Positions 7,794 to 16,439 of a DNA stretch of 64,000 bases are shown piece after piece. A program made the translations under genes and the position numbers. The first letter of the stretch is position 1. The number at the start of each line of letters is the position of its first letter. The notes beneath the pieces were generated by a model. That model was not told the origin of the DNA, did no database searches, and was given only the letters and a program-made list of their open reading frames with translations. Source of the stretch: Oceanicella actignis (GTDB taxonomy: Bacteria > Pseudomonadota > Alphaproteobacteria > Rhodobacterales > Rhodobacteraceae); NCBI RefSeq assembly GCF_008124525.1, contig NZ_VNHJ01000005.1:1-64000 (forward strand). The letters run 5' to 3'.

Positions 7794-8851
7794 CGGGCCC
7801 TCGGATCGAGAAAGCGGTAAAGCATGTCGGACAGGATGTTGAGCAAGACGAAGATAGTTCCCACCAGCACCGTGCCGCCGAGCACCGAGTTCATGTCGTT
7901 CGCCAGCAGCGAGGTGGTGATGTAGCTGCCGATGCCGGGCCAGGCGAAGATGATCTCGGTCAGCACCGACCCCTCGAGCAGGTTCGCATAGGCCAGCGCG
8001 ATCACCGTCAGCAGCTGCACGCGGATGTTGCGGAAGGCGTGCCCCCACACCACCTGCCATTCGCTCAGCCCCTTGACGCGGGCGGTGGTGACGTATTCGG
8101 CGCTCAGCTGCTCGAGCATGAACGAGCGCGTCATGCGGCTGACATAGGCCATGCTGTAATAGCCCAGCAGGCCCGCGGGCAGGATGATGTGCGACAGCGC
8201 GCTCTTGAAGGCGGCCCACTGCCCCTGCAGCAGCGCGTCGAGCAGCAAGAGCCCGGTTCTCGGCTCGACCACCCCCTGGTGGAATATGCCGATGCGCCCG
8301 GGCCCCGAGACCCAGCCGAGCATTCCGTAGAACACGAGCAGCCCCATCAGCCCCAGCCAGAAGATGGGCATGGAATAGCCGATCAGCCCGACCACCCGCG
8401 CGGTCTGGTCGACCCAGCCGCCGCGCCAGACCGCGGCCGCGACGCCCAGCGGCACGCCCAGAAGCACCCCGATCAGCGTGCCCAGCGTCGCCAGCTCGAA
8501 AGTGGCGGGAAAGACGCGGGCCAGATCCTCGGACACCGGCTTGCCGGTGCGGATCGACACGCCCAGATCGCCGCGCAGAACGTCGCTCACATAGATGCCG
8601 AACTGCGCCAGAAGCGGCCGGTCGAGGCCCAGCTCGCGGTAGGTCTGCTCGTATTGCTCCTGCGTCGCGCGCTCGCCGATCACGGCCAGGACGGGGTCGA
8701 TGGGCATGACCCGCCCGATCATGAAGGTGACGAACAGCAGCCCCAGCAGCGTGGCCGCCACGCTCGCCAGCGTGCCCGCCAGCTTGCGCGTCCAGCGGGG
8801 CAGGCGCGGTCGTCGCCGCGATGGGGCGGGGCAGGCCGGTTCATCCGTCAC
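7790..8851 (-). CDS. Peptide ABC transporter permease (DppB type)
   Basis: A 353-residue permease of the DppB/OppB family. A basic N-terminus (PSRRRPRLPRWTRK) precedes TM1 (ASVAATLLGLLFVTFMIGRVMP), and the family motif LGLDRPLLAQFGIYVSDVLRGDLGVS follows. Several TM segments and an EAA-like loop (YVTTARVKGLSEWQVVWGHAFRN) are visible. It is somewhat longer than the usual 300-340 because of the N-terminal basic extension and a loop around residues 190-215. It follows the substrate-binding gene after a 150-base spacer that carries two hairpins, a typical place for expression to step down from binding protein to membrane parts. Confidence 0.93.
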   Translation of the reverse strand: MTDEPACPAPSRRRPRLPRWTRKLAGTLASVAATLLGLLFVTFMIGRVMPIDPVLAVIGERATQEQYEQTYRELGLDRPLLAQFGIYVSDVLRGDLGVSIRTGKPVSEDLARVFPATFELATLGTLIGVLLGVPLGVAAAVWRGGWVDQTARVVGLIGYSMPIFWLGLMGLLVFYGMLGWVSGPGRIGIFHQGVVEPRTGLLLLDALLQGQWAAFKSALSHIILPAGLLGYYSMAYVSRMTRSFMLEQLSAEYVTTARVKGLSEWQVVWGHAFRNIRVQLLTVIALAYANLLEGSVLTEIIFAWPGIGSYITTSLLANDMNSVLGGTVLVGTIFVLLNILSDMLYRFLDPRAR

Positions 8852-8883
8852 GGGGGCGCGGGCTCCTTGAAAGGCGGCGGGAT

Positions 8884-8943
8884 GGGACGGCGCCGCACGC
8901 GGCGCGCTGGGGCGGGAGGGCGCCGCGTGCGGCGCGCCGGGAC
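8884..8943. repeat. Two tandem 30-base GC-rich repeats, each a hairpin
   Basis: Two near-copies of a 30-base unit lie at 8884-8913 and 8914-8943. Each contains a self-complementary core, GCGCCGC-AC-GCGGCGC in the first and GCGCCGC-GT-GCGGCGC in the second; the compensatory-looking change is in the loop. They sit in the 150-base spacer (8852-9001) between the binding-protein gene and its permease gene. Such REP-like stem-loops often protect the upstream message end or partly terminate transcription; that role is inferred. Confidence 0.6.
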
Positions 8944-9001
8944 GGGCGGCGCAAGGCGCGCCAGGGGCGCGGCGACGGTCTCGCCGCGCCCCGCAGCGGG
9001 G

Positions 9002-10606
9002 TCACTTCGTCACGACCCAGTAGGAAACGGCGGTGGTGGCGCCGCCGGCGACGAAGTTGTTCACGTTCGCGCGCATCGCGTTCTGCTCGATCTTCTGGAA
9101 CATGATGCCGAAGGGGCTGATGCGCTGATGCTCGCGCTGCAGCTCGAGATACATGGCGCGCCGCTTGTCGGTGTCGTTCTCGACCACGGCGGCCAGGGTC
9201 TTCTCGTTCATCCCGGCCGGCACGGCCCAGGCGTTGCGCCAGGCCAGCAGGCCGGTCAGCCGCGCCTCGTCCGAATTGTCGGGGTTGAAGGCGAAGGTGC
9301 CCGCATTGGTGTGCGGGTCGGGATAGTCCGGCCCCCAGGCGCCCAGATACACGTCATGCTCGCGCGCGCGGTAGCGGTCGAGCGTCTGCGCCCCCGTTCC
9401 GACGATCAGCTCGACCTGGCAGCCCAGCTGGCTCCAGGTGTTCTGCAGCGACTGGGCGATGTCGATGCGCTCTTGCGCGTCGCGCACCGAGATCCTGATC
9501 GGCCCGCAATCGGGATGGGCGGATTCGGCCAGCGCGGCGCGCGCCTTGTCCATGTCGAAGCGCCAGGGCTTTTCGTCCAGCGCGCCCAGGAAGGTCAGCG
9601 GCAGGAAGGCCTGGTGCACCGTATACTGGCCCTTGAGGAACGAGTTGGCCATGCCGTCGTAATCCGTGGCCCATTTCAGGGCCTCGACCACCTTCGGATC
9701 GGACAGCAGCGGGTTCTTCTGGTTGGCCGACCAATACATGAGGCGGCCGCGCAGCTCGTCCACCACCTTCACGTCGGGATCGTCGCGCAGGCCGGCCACG
9801 TCCTCGGGGCTGAGGTTGCGCGCCACGTCGATGTCGCCGCGGCTGAGCAGAAGCCGCTGCGTCGCGCTTTCCTGGATGTGCTGGACGATCACCCGCTCCA
9901 TGGCCGGCCTGGGGCCGTGGTAGTGGGGGTTGAGGTCCATCAGCACCGACTCGTTCGGCTTCCAGGCGACCACCTTGTAGGGGCCCGAGCCGGCGGTGTT
10001 GGTCCGCAGCCAGGCGTTGCCCATGTCGCCGTCCACCTCGTGCGCCATGGCCTCTTCGCGATCGACGATGCCGCCGACCGTGGCCGTCAGGCAGTTGAGC
10101 ACGAAGGACAGCGCGTAGGGCTTGTCGAGCGTCAGCCTGAGCGTGCGGTCGTCGGTGGCGACGATGGTCTGCTCGACGTTCTCGGGGGTGAAGCCGAACT
10201 GCGTCAGGATGAAGGAGGGCGTCTTGTTCAGGATCACCGCCCGGCGCAGGCTGAACTCGGCGTCCCTGGCCGTGACCTCGCGCCCGGTCGAGAAGCGATG
10301 CCCCTCGGCGATCCTGAAGGTGATGGTGCGCCCGTCGGCGCTGATCTCCCAGCTTTCGGCCAGCTGCGGGCCGAAGCCCGCGTCAAGGTTAAGCGGGTCG
10401 AAGTTGACCAGCTTCTCATAGACGTTGCGGCTGACGTCGGCGCCGGCGAACTCGAAGCTTTCGGCCGGGTCGAAGGTCTTGATGTCGTCGATGCGGTTGG
10501 CGATCACCAGCATGTTGGGCGGCGTCTCGGCCGAGGCCGGGGCGAGCGGCGCCGCCGCCGTCAGCGCGGCGATGGCCGCTGCAATGAATCCTGCGCGAAT
10601 CTTCAT
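9002..10606 (-). CDS. Peptide ABC transporter substrate-binding protein (family 5)
   Basis: A 534-residue periplasmic binding protein of the SBP_bac_5 family, with a signal peptide (MKIRAGFIAAAIAALTAAA, likely cleaved near ASA-ET). The family core includes the N-terminal DPAESFEFAGADVSRNVYEKLV segment, GSGPYKVVAWKPNESV, and the late GAWGPDYPDPHTN region. It would deliver di/oligopeptides or similar ligands to the adjacent DppBC-type permeases. The start ATG 10606 has a GGGAGC Shine-Dalgarno sequence. It lies 60 bases after the M19 dipeptidase, which suggests peptide substrates cleaved after import. Ligand class cannot be read from sequence alone. Confidence 0.92.
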   Translation of the reverse strand: MKIRAGFIAAAIAALTAAAPLAPASAETPPNMLVIANRIDDIKTFDPAESFEFAGADVSRNVYEKLVNFDPLNLDAGFGPQLAESWEISADGRTITFRIAEGHRFSTGREVTARDAEFSLRRAVILNKTPSFILTQFGFTPENVEQTIVATDDRTLRLTLDKPYALSFVLNCLTATVGGIVDREEAMAHEVDGDMGNAWLRTNTAGSGPYKVVAWKPNESVLMDLNPHYHGPRPAMERVIVQHIQESATQRLLLSRGDIDVARNLSPEDVAGLRDDPDVKVVDELRGRLMYWSANQKNPLLSDPKVVEALKWATDYDGMANSFLKGQYTVHQAFLPLTFLGALDEKPWRFDMDKARAALAESAHPDCGPIRISVRDAQERIDIAQSLQNTWSQLGCQVELIVGTGAQTLDRYRAREHDVYLGAWGPDYPDPHTNAGTFAFNPDNSDEARLTGLLAWRNAWAVPAGMNEKTLAAVVENDTDKRRAMYLELQREHQRISPFGIMFQKIEQNAMRANVNNFVAGGATTAVSYWVVTK

Positions 10607-10666
10607 CTTGAATGCTCCCTGTTGGCGTTTTCGTCGCCGCGGGCCGCGTCGCGGCCCGCCGCCGGC

Positions 10667-11863
10667 TCATTCGTCCCAGGTCTTGCGCAGAACGCGCAGC
10701 CAGTTCTCGTGCGCCAGCTTGCGCATGAGCGCCTCGTCGTAGCCATGCGCGCGCATGGCCTCGGCCAAGGCGGGCAGCCCCGCGCAATCGCCGATCGGCT
10801 TGGGGACCAGGGCGCCGTCGAAATCCGACCCGATGCCCACCCGGTCCTCGCCCAGGATCTTTATCATATGGTCAAAATGCCGAAGCATCACGTCAAGCCC
10901 GAAATCGTCGTCCATGCGTCCGTCGGGCCGCAGGAAGGCCGAGGCGAAGTTGATCCCGACCATGCCGTCGCTTTCGGCGATCATGCGCAGCTGGCGGTCG
11001 GTCAGGTTGCGCGCATGGGGGCAGACGGCCCAGGCGTTCGAATGGGTGGCCACCAGCGGCGCGTCGCTGATCGCGGCGACGTCGTCGAAGCCCTTCTCGT
11101 TCAGGTGGCTCAGATCGATCATGACGCCCAGCGCGTTGCACGCGCGCACCAGCGCCTTGCCCGCATCGGTCAGGCCCGGCCCGACGTCGGGGCTTGCGGG
11201 AAAGCGGAAGGGGACGCCGTGGCCGAAGACGTTCGGCCGGCTCCATACCGGCCCGAGCGAGCGCAGCCCGCGCGCGTGCAGCTCCTCGAGCCCCTCCAGA
11301 TCGGGGCCGATGGCCTCGGCCCCCTCGAGATGCGCGACCGCGGCCATGCGCGGCCCGCCCAGCGCGGCGGCGATCTGGGCGGCGCTGCGGCAGATGACGA
11401 TGGCGCCCGCCGCCTCGAGCCGCTCGAGCGCGTCGAAGCCCGCGCGCGTGACCTCCAGCGCCGTCTCGCGCGGGATCGGGGCGGGCAGGGGAACGTCGTA
11501 GGGCGGCGCGCGCATGGCGTCGTCATTCAGCCCGCCGCCGTCGGGCGAGGGGACGAAGACGGCGAACAAGCCCCCGCCGAACCCGCCCGCACGCGCGCGC
11601 GGCAGATCGATGTGGCCGCCGATGTGGCCGCCGATGTGGCCGCCGATGGGCCCGCCGCAGCCCGGCTCCCGACCCGTTTCGCCGCCCTTTTCGCAGCCCG
11701 AGCCGATGCGCCCGTCGCCGTCCGCGCCGTTGCGCGCGCCCGCGCCCGCGCCCGGGGCGCGGCCCCGGCGCGCGCCGCGGGCGACGTCCTCGGCGTCGAT
11801 CGCGCCGCGCACAAGGCGCAGGATCAGGTCGTTGTGGCCGTCGAAGAATACGGTTTCGGGCAT
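10667..11863 (-). CDS. Membrane-dipeptidase-like (M19, renal dipeptidase) hydrolase
   Basis: A 398-residue zinc dipeptidase of peptidase family M19, first gene of the peptide-transport operon. The metal-binding DGHND motif (residues 8-12) opens the barrel. Later landmarks are HLEGAEAIG, the LTDAGKALVRACNALGVMIDLSHLNEKGF segment, THSNAWAV and a GIGSDFDG motif near the C-terminus. It has no signal peptide, so it probably hydrolyses imported dipeptides in the cytoplasm. Between the first strand and the family HIDLPRARAGG segment lies a glycine-rich insertion of about 50 residues (about 35-85), ending in four GGHI repeats. ATG 11863 is preceded by GGAGGACC. Confidence 0.9.
   Translation of the reverse strand: MPETVFFDGHNDLILRLVRGAIDAEDVARGARRGRAPGAGAGARNGADGDGRIGSGCEKGGETGREPGCGGPIGGHIGGHIGGHIDLPRARAGGFGGGLFAVFVPSPDGGGLNDDAMRAPPYDVPLPAPIPRETALEVTRAGFDALERLEAAGAIVICRSAAQIAAALGGPRMAAVAHLEGAEAIGPDLEGLEELHARGLRSLGPVWSRPNVFGHGVPFRFPASPDVGPGLTDAGKALVRACNALGVMIDLSHLNEKGFDDVAAISDAPLVATHSNAWAVCPHARNLTDRQLRMIAESDGMVGINFASAFLRPDGRMDDDFGLDVMLRHFDHMIKILGEDRVGIGSDFDGALVPKPIGDCAGLPALAEAMRAHGYDEALMRKLAHENWLRVLRKTWDE
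11597..11650 (-). repeat. Tandem 12-base repeats encoding (GGHI)n
   Basis: Inside the M19 dipeptidase gene the 12-base unit CCGATGTGGCCG is repeated head to tail and encodes PIGGHIGGHIGGHIGGHI (about residues 72-89). The last HI is the start of the conserved HIDLPR segment, so the array looks like in-frame expansion of a native codon pair. In-frame slippage could change copy number without disrupting the protein. The added histidines could bind metal, but nothing in the sequence proves this. Confidence 0.7.
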
Positions 11864-12290
11864 CGGTCCTCCGCCGCCGTGGCGCCGCGGCCCCGGATGG
11901 AATCATGTGCGCGGCCGATGTTAGCGGGCCTGACGGCTTGAAAACACGCACAATCTTCGCCCGCCGCCATCCCGGCCCGGCGGCGGGGAGCGGCGGCGGG
12001 GGGCGGCGCGCGGGTCTTCGCGCCCGGCGGCCGGCGGACCGATGCCGGACGCCCCCCGCGGGGCGGCGTCGATGCGCCGTCGATCAGGATGGCGGGCGAA
12101 GGATGGAAGGAAAACGGATCGCGGCGGCCGGGCCGGGCCCCGTCGCGCAAGAGCCGCAAGCGCCGCGCCGTCCGGGCCCGAGCGCCGGGCCGTCCATGCG
12201 ATCGCCGCCGCGCCCGAGCGGCGCGGCGGGCCGTGCGGCGCAAATCCGCCCCGCCGCCCCTTCCTTGTCCGAGGCGGCGGTGCGGCGGCC
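11864..12290. other. Non-coding stretch upstream of the peptide-transport operon
   Basis: These 427 bases lie between the stop of the DUF839 gene and the start of the dipeptidase gene, both on the minus strand. Open frames here are low-complexity Arg/Ala/Pro shadows with no recognisable domain. The only AT-richer patch is about 11920-11960, close upstream of the dipeptidase start, and is the likeliest place for the operon promoter. I could not identify convincing -35/-10 boxes, a tRNA or a small RNA. Confidence 0.5.
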
Positions 12291-14204
12291 TCACTCGGCC
12301 TTGGCGGGCGCGGCTGGCAGGCCCTTGACGTAGCCGATCGGCGCCAGCGCGCGATCGGCCCACAGGGCCTTGACGACCTCCATCAGCTCGGCGCGGCGGG
12401 GGAACTTGTCGTCCAGCCGGAAGTCGCCCACATGCTGCGCGTTGGTCAGCGCGTAGGCATGGCCGCCGATGTTTTCATGGATGCGCAGGCCGGTCAGCTC
12501 GGCCCCGGCCGGCGCGGTCAGCAGCCGCACGGGCTTGTCCATGCCGTCCTGCCAGGCCCAGAGCGCGTTGTTGAGGTGCATGCGCGCGCTGTCCTCGCCG
12601 ATGAACAGCGTCTTGTAGGCCGAGGACCAGTAGAGGTTGTCGGCATTGGCGATGCGGTCGACGTCGGCGGCGTTGCCCCAGGCGTCGGGCGCGTCCAGAT
12701 CCTTGCCCATCAGACCCCGCGGCACGCTCATCGCCACGGGGACCAGCGCGCTGTCGATCGGCCGGCCGTCGGCGTCGGTCCGCCCGTCGGCCAGCGTCAG
12801 CGCATAGACCGCGCCGGCCTTGACCCTGGGCAGGCGGATGTGGTCGCCCGCGGCGCCCGTTCCCTTGCCCTCTTCCATGCCCTTCGAGATGTCGGTGATG
12901 GCGAGGAACACGCGCTTGCCCTCGGGGTCGTAGGCCAGCCCCTCGGCCTTGTTGAACTCGGTCGTGGCGCCCTTGAGGGCGGCGTAGCGCATGGTCTCGA
13001 GGAAGGCGGCGGCCTTCTCGTTCTTCGCCTTCAGATATTCGGGCTTCTTCGAGCTGCCGGCAAAGACCTCGACGAAGCCCTCGCGCGGTTCGTCCGAGAC
13101 CTCGAAGATGTCCGAGAAGCTGACGCCCCCCTCGACCATGGCGCGGATCTCGTCGTCGCTCGCATGGCCCAGACGCACCCATTTCAGATCGAAGCTGCCG
13201 CCGTTCTCGGCGCTCTTCTGCTCGAGGCGCGCCGCATAGAGCGTGCCCGAGGACAGATCGCCCGGGCGGTCTGCGACGAACATCGTCAGATGGCGGTTCT
13301 CGCCGTCATGCGCGGTGATGACGGTGCGCTGATCGGCCAGGACCTGGCCGAGCTCGAAGGTGCCGCGGCCCATGGCGAAATGCTTGGTCACCTCGGCGCC
13401 GCCGTCGGCCTTGACGCGGATCTCGGGCGCCACGCCGCGCCAGTAGGGCGAGGCCAGCTTGCGCCCGCCATGGTAAAGATGGGTGAGCCCGCCCAGATCG
13501 TCGCTGCGCCCGCTCGGGTCGGCCTTGCGGTCGGCCTCGATGCGGCGGGCGTCGACGCCGTAATTCTCCTCGGACGACAGGAACGTGCCCCAGGGCGTGG
13601 TGTTGGCGTTGCACGCCCAGACCAGCCCGCCCACGCCGGAAAAGTCGACCGGGCGCTGGGCGACGGGGGTCAGGCGGCCGGTCTCGGGGTCCTGGCGCAT
13701 CTCGGTCAGCACCATGGCGGCGGGCAGGTTCGCGCCCCAGTTGCCCTTGGACCCGTCGGCATGCTTGAAGGCCCAGCCCTTGTGCCGCCGCGCGGTCGAG
13801 CCGTCGGCCAGCAGCCAGTCATATTCGAACTGGTTCGCCAGATACAGCTTGCCGCCGACATTGAGCAGCGCCGAGCCGTCGGGCTGTTCCGAAACCAGCG
13901 GCTGCGAGGGGTCCGTCGGGTCCGGGATCGGGCGCATGGCGTCGTCGTAGAGCGTGCCGGCCGGGCTGGCATTGGCGCCGATGCGGCTGCGGTTGGTCAT
14001 GACCATCTCGTAGGACAGCGGCGACTCGACGACCGAACCGTCGGAATAGGCGGCGCGTACGCGCGCGGTCGAGACCATCCGGGCCATCTCGCCCAGCGTC
14101 TCGGGATGCTTCGAGGCGATCCATTCGACTCTTTCGATCGACTGCGCCAGGGCGCCCGTGGCCAGAGCGGATGTTGCGAGAAGCAAGGCGGCGAATGTCT
14201 TCAT
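12291..14204 (-). CDS. PhoX-like DUF839 secreted phosphatase family protein
   Basis: A 637-residue secreted protein of the DUF839/PhoX family, whose characterised members are Ca/Fe-dependent alkaline phosphatases. The N-terminus MKTFAALLLATSALATGALAQS is a Sec-type signal peptide, whereas classical PhoX uses Tat. Family landmarks include WACNANTTPWGTFLSSEENYG (here split by one cysteine that matches the iron-bridging Cys region), a THLYHGG-like turn, the FNKAEGLAYDPEGKRVFLAITD segment and DADNLYW/FIGEDSA-type blades. The start is ATG 14204, with GGAGGC upstream. It is divergent from a GntR gene and alone on its transcript. No Pho box was recognised, so phosphate control is not claimed. Confidence 0.85.
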   Translation of the reverse strand: MKTFAALLLATSALATGALAQSIERVEWIASKHPETLGEMARMVSTARVRAAYSDGSVVESPLSYEMVMTNRSRIGANASPAGTLYDDAMRPIPDPTDPSQPLVSEQPDGSALLNVGGKLYLANQFEYDWLLADGSTARRHKGWAFKHADGSKGNWGANLPAAMVLTEMRQDPETGRLTPVAQRPVDFSGVGGLVWACNANTTPWGTFLSSEENYGVDARRIEADRKADPSGRSDDLGGLTHLYHGGRKLASPYWRGVAPEIRVKADGGAEVTKHFAMGRGTFELGQVLADQRTVITAHDGENRHLTMFVADRPGDLSSGTLYAARLEQKSAENGGSFDLKWVRLGHASDDEIRAMVEGGVSFSDIFEVSDEPREGFVEVFAGSSKKPEYLKAKNEKAAAFLETMRYAALKGATTEFNKAEGLAYDPEGKRVFLAITDISKGMEEGKGTGAAGDHIRLPRVKAGAVYALTLADGRTDADGRPIDSALVPVAMSVPRGLMGKDLDAPDAWGNAADVDRIANADNLYWSSAYKTLFIGEDSARMHLNNALWAWQDGMDKPVRLLTAPAGAELTGLRIHENIGGHAYALTNAQHVGDFRLDDKFPRRAELMEVVKALWADRALAPIGYVKGLPAAPAKAE

Positions 14205-14468
14205 GGAAGCCTCCGTGTCTGTTCGGCGCGATCTGAGTAGCAGGTTTTCGTGACCCCATGGCGACGATCCGCGTTCGTTTCGCCTTCGCCCGGCGCCTGC
14301 GCGGCTTTCGCGGGACTTGCGCCCGAAACATGCGCCCGAAACTTGCGCCCGAAAGGCCCCGCGCCCGGCAGACGCGATGCGGGTCTTGCGACGCGGGCGT
14401 TGAACGGCGCGCGCGCGGGGGGCTATGAGTTGCGCACATCTTGCATTCCAGCATGTCGGAGGTTCGCC

Positions 14469-15182
14469 ATGACCGCGCCCGCAGACGCCCCCCAGCACGA
14501 ACGCAAGCGCGGCTCGGGCGCGCGCATGGTCTACGAGATGCTGCGCGACGAGATCCTGACCCTCGCCCTGCCGCCGGGCCAGCCCATCGACGAGGTCCAG
14601 CTGGCCGAGCGCTTCGGCATGTCGCGCACCCCGATCCGCGAGGCGCTGCTGCGCCTGGCGGGCGAGGGGCTGGTGCAGACGCTGCCCAATCGCTCGGCCA
14701 TCGTCGCGCCGCTCGACCTGCTCAACCTGTCGGCCTATTTCGACGCGGTGACGCTGATGTATCGCGTGACCACGCGCCTTGCCGCCCGCAACCGCAAGGA
14801 CGAGGATCTGGCGCGCATCCGCGCCCTGCAGGCCGACTACGTGCGCGCGGTCGAGGCCGAGGACCCCCTGGGCATGATCGCCCTCAACCGCGATTTCCAC
14901 GCCGCCATCGCCGAGGCCGGGCGCAACCCCTATTACGCCGCGCTGACGATGCGCCTGCTGGACGAGGGGCGGCGCATCCTGCGCATCTATTACCAGTCCT
15001 TCAACGACCGTCTGCCGCGCGAATACGCCGACGAGCACGAGGCCATCATCGACGCCATCGCCGCGCAGGACGTCGCGCTGTGCGACCGGCTGGCGCGCGC
15101 GCATGCGGATCAGATCGTGCGCCAGATCCAGAGCTTCTTCAGCCGCGACCGGCGCGATGACGTGTCGCTGGATCCTGCGTGA
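14469..15182 (+). CDS. GntR-family (FCD) transcriptional regulator of the hydroxyproline cluster
   Basis: A 237-residue regulator. The N-terminal GntR winged helix is at about 18-85 (MVYEMLRDEILTLALPPGQPIDEVQLAERFGMSRTPIREAL, where SRTPIREAL is the recognition helix). The FCD effector domain follows at about 90-220, with metal/ligand residues likely in NRDFHAAIAEA and DEHEAIIDAI. The start ATG 14469 is preceded by TCGGAGG. It is the first gene of the hydroxyproline cluster and lies 99 bases before the deaminase gene, so it is the natural local regulator; the ligand is unproven. Confidence 0.92.
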   Translation: MTAPADAPQHERKRGSGARMVYEMLRDEILTLALPPGQPIDEVQLAERFGMSRTPIREALLRLAGEGLVQTLPNRSAIVAPLDLLNLSAYFDAVTLMYRVTTRLAARNRKDEDLARIRALQADYVRAVEAEDPLGMIALNRDFHAAIAEAGRNPYYAALTMRLLDEGRRILRIYYQSFNDRLPREYADEHEAIIDAIAAQDVALCDRLARAHADQIVRQIQSFFSRDRRDDVSLDPA

Positions 15183-15281
15183 GATTCTTGTCGACAAAAA
15201 TAATGCAATGATTAGGATGCCGCGCAGAGCCGCCGCCCGCGCGCGCCGCGGCTTGCGCATCCGCATCGCAAGGAGCTTTCG
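15183..15281. promoter_or_regulatory. AT-rich spacer with TTGTCGACAA palindrome
   Basis: This 99-base gap holds the perfect 10-base palindrome TTGTCGACAA (15188-15197), followed by an AT-rich run (15195-15220) that stands out sharply from the GC-rich surroundings. The palindrome has the T-N-G-T-N2-A-C-N-A layout seen in many GntR/FCD operators. It probably marks the promoter/operator of the downstream deaminase gene. The assignment to the adjacent GntR protein is inferred. Confidence 0.5.
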
Positions 15282-16226
15282 ATGGATACCGCAGTCTTCA
15301 AGGGCGTGATTCCCGCGCTGATGACCCCCTGCAAGCCCGACCGCACCCCAGATTTCGACGCCCTCGTGCGCAAGGCGATCGCGCTGATGGACGCGGGCAT
15401 GTCCGGCGTCGTCTATTGCGGCTCGATGGGCGACTGGCCGCTCCTGACCGACGAGCAGCGCATGGAGGGGGTCGCGCGGCTGACTGCGGCGGGCGTTCCG
15501 GTGGTGGTGGGAACGGGCGCGGTCAACACCGCCTCGGCCGTCGCGCTGGCGGCGCATGCGGCCAGGGTCGGCGCGGCGGGGTTGATGGTCATCCCGCGCG
15601 TGCTCTCGCGCGGCGCCTCGCCCGCGGCGCAGCGCAACCATTTCAAGGCCGTGCTCTCGGCCGCGCCCGACCTGCCGGCGGTGATCTACAACAGCCCCTA
15701 TTACGGCTTCCAGACCCGCGCCGATCTGTTCTTCGCCCTGCGCGCCGAGCACCCGAACCTGGTCGGCTTCAAGGAGTTCGGCGGCCCCGAGGCGATGACC
15801 TACGCGGCCGAGCACATCACCGGCGCGGATGACGGCGCGCTGCTTCTGGCCGGGGTCGACACCGGCGTCTATCACGGCTATGTGCGCTGCGGCGCGGCGG
15901 GAACGATCACGGGCATCGGCAACGCCCTGCCGCATGAGGTGCTGCGCCTGGTCGAGCTGTGCAAGGCCGCCGCCGCGGGCGACGCGCGCGCCCGCCGCCG
16001 CGCGCAGGAGCTGTCCGAGGCGCTGGCGGTGCTGTCCTCGTGGGACGAGGGCTGCGACCTCGTGCTTTACTACAAGCACCTGATGACCCTTCAGGGCGAC
16101 GAGGAATACCGCCTCAACATCAACCCTGACGACGAGCTGACCCCCAGTCAGCGCGCCTGGGCCGAGCGCCAGTTCGCGCAGTTCAAGGCCTGGTATGCCG
16201 AGTGGAGCGCCGAGGACGCCGGCTGA
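15282..16226 (+). CDS. DapA-family protein, probable pyrroline-4-hydroxy-2-carboxylate deaminase
   Basis: A 314-residue (beta/alpha)8 aldolase-class enzyme of the dihydrodipicolinate-synthase superfamily. The Schiff-base lysine is K164 (NLVGFKEFGG) and the conserved tyrosine is in YNSPYYG (137-142). Among the neighbours are a 4-hydroxyproline epimerase, a FAD amine oxidase and an aldehyde dehydrogenase. In that setting the likely reaction is deamination/dehydration of delta1-pyrroline-4-hydroxy-2-carboxylate to 2-oxoglutarate semialdehyde. The superfamily has many aldolases, so the specific call is by context. It has its own spacer with a palindromic operator and is followed by a convergent gene. 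Confidence 0.82.
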   Translation: MDTAVFKGVIPALMTPCKPDRTPDFDALVRKAIALMDAGMSGVVYCGSMGDWPLLTDEQRMEGVARLTAAGVPVVVGTGAVNTASAVALAAHAARVGAAGLMVIPRVLSRGASPAAQRNHFKAVLSAAPDLPAVIYNSPYYGFQTRADLFFALRAEHPNLVGFKEFGGPEAMTYAAEHITGADDGALLLAGVDTGVYHGYVRCGAAGTITGIGNALPHEVLRLVELCKAAAAGDARARRRAQELSEALAVLSSWDEGCDLVLYYKHLMTLQGDEEYRLNINPDDELTPSQRAWAERQFAQFKAWYAEWSAEDAG

Positions 16227-16439
16227 CCCGGCGCCCGCCCTGCGGCCCCGGACGCGGCGCCGCCGGGCCGGCGCGTCGCCGCCTCCACCGCCCCGCGGCC
16301 CGGCCCGAACGGCCTTCGCCGCAAGGCGCGCATCGGCCGTCGGGCGGGAGCGGATCGGAAAGGGCCGGGGCGGCGCTCGCCGTCCCGCCCCGGCCCCCAT
16401 CTCCGGCCCCGATCCCCGTCCCGGCGGTCGCGGCGCGCC

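Noticed and set aside
11609-11655. CRISPR-like short repeat array
   Set aside because: The 12-base units are contiguous, have no spacers and are in frame within a dipeptidase gene.
8039-11941. A 1300-residue plus-strand open frame
   Set aside because: It is antisense to the binding-protein and dipeptidase genes and is rich in His/Arg/Gln, typical of GC-rich shadows.
12291-16400. A 1369-residue minus-strand open frame
   Set aside because: Only the 12291-14204 part has a domain, signal peptide and Shine-Dalgarno sequence; the rest is an antisense shadow of the GntR and DapA-type genes.
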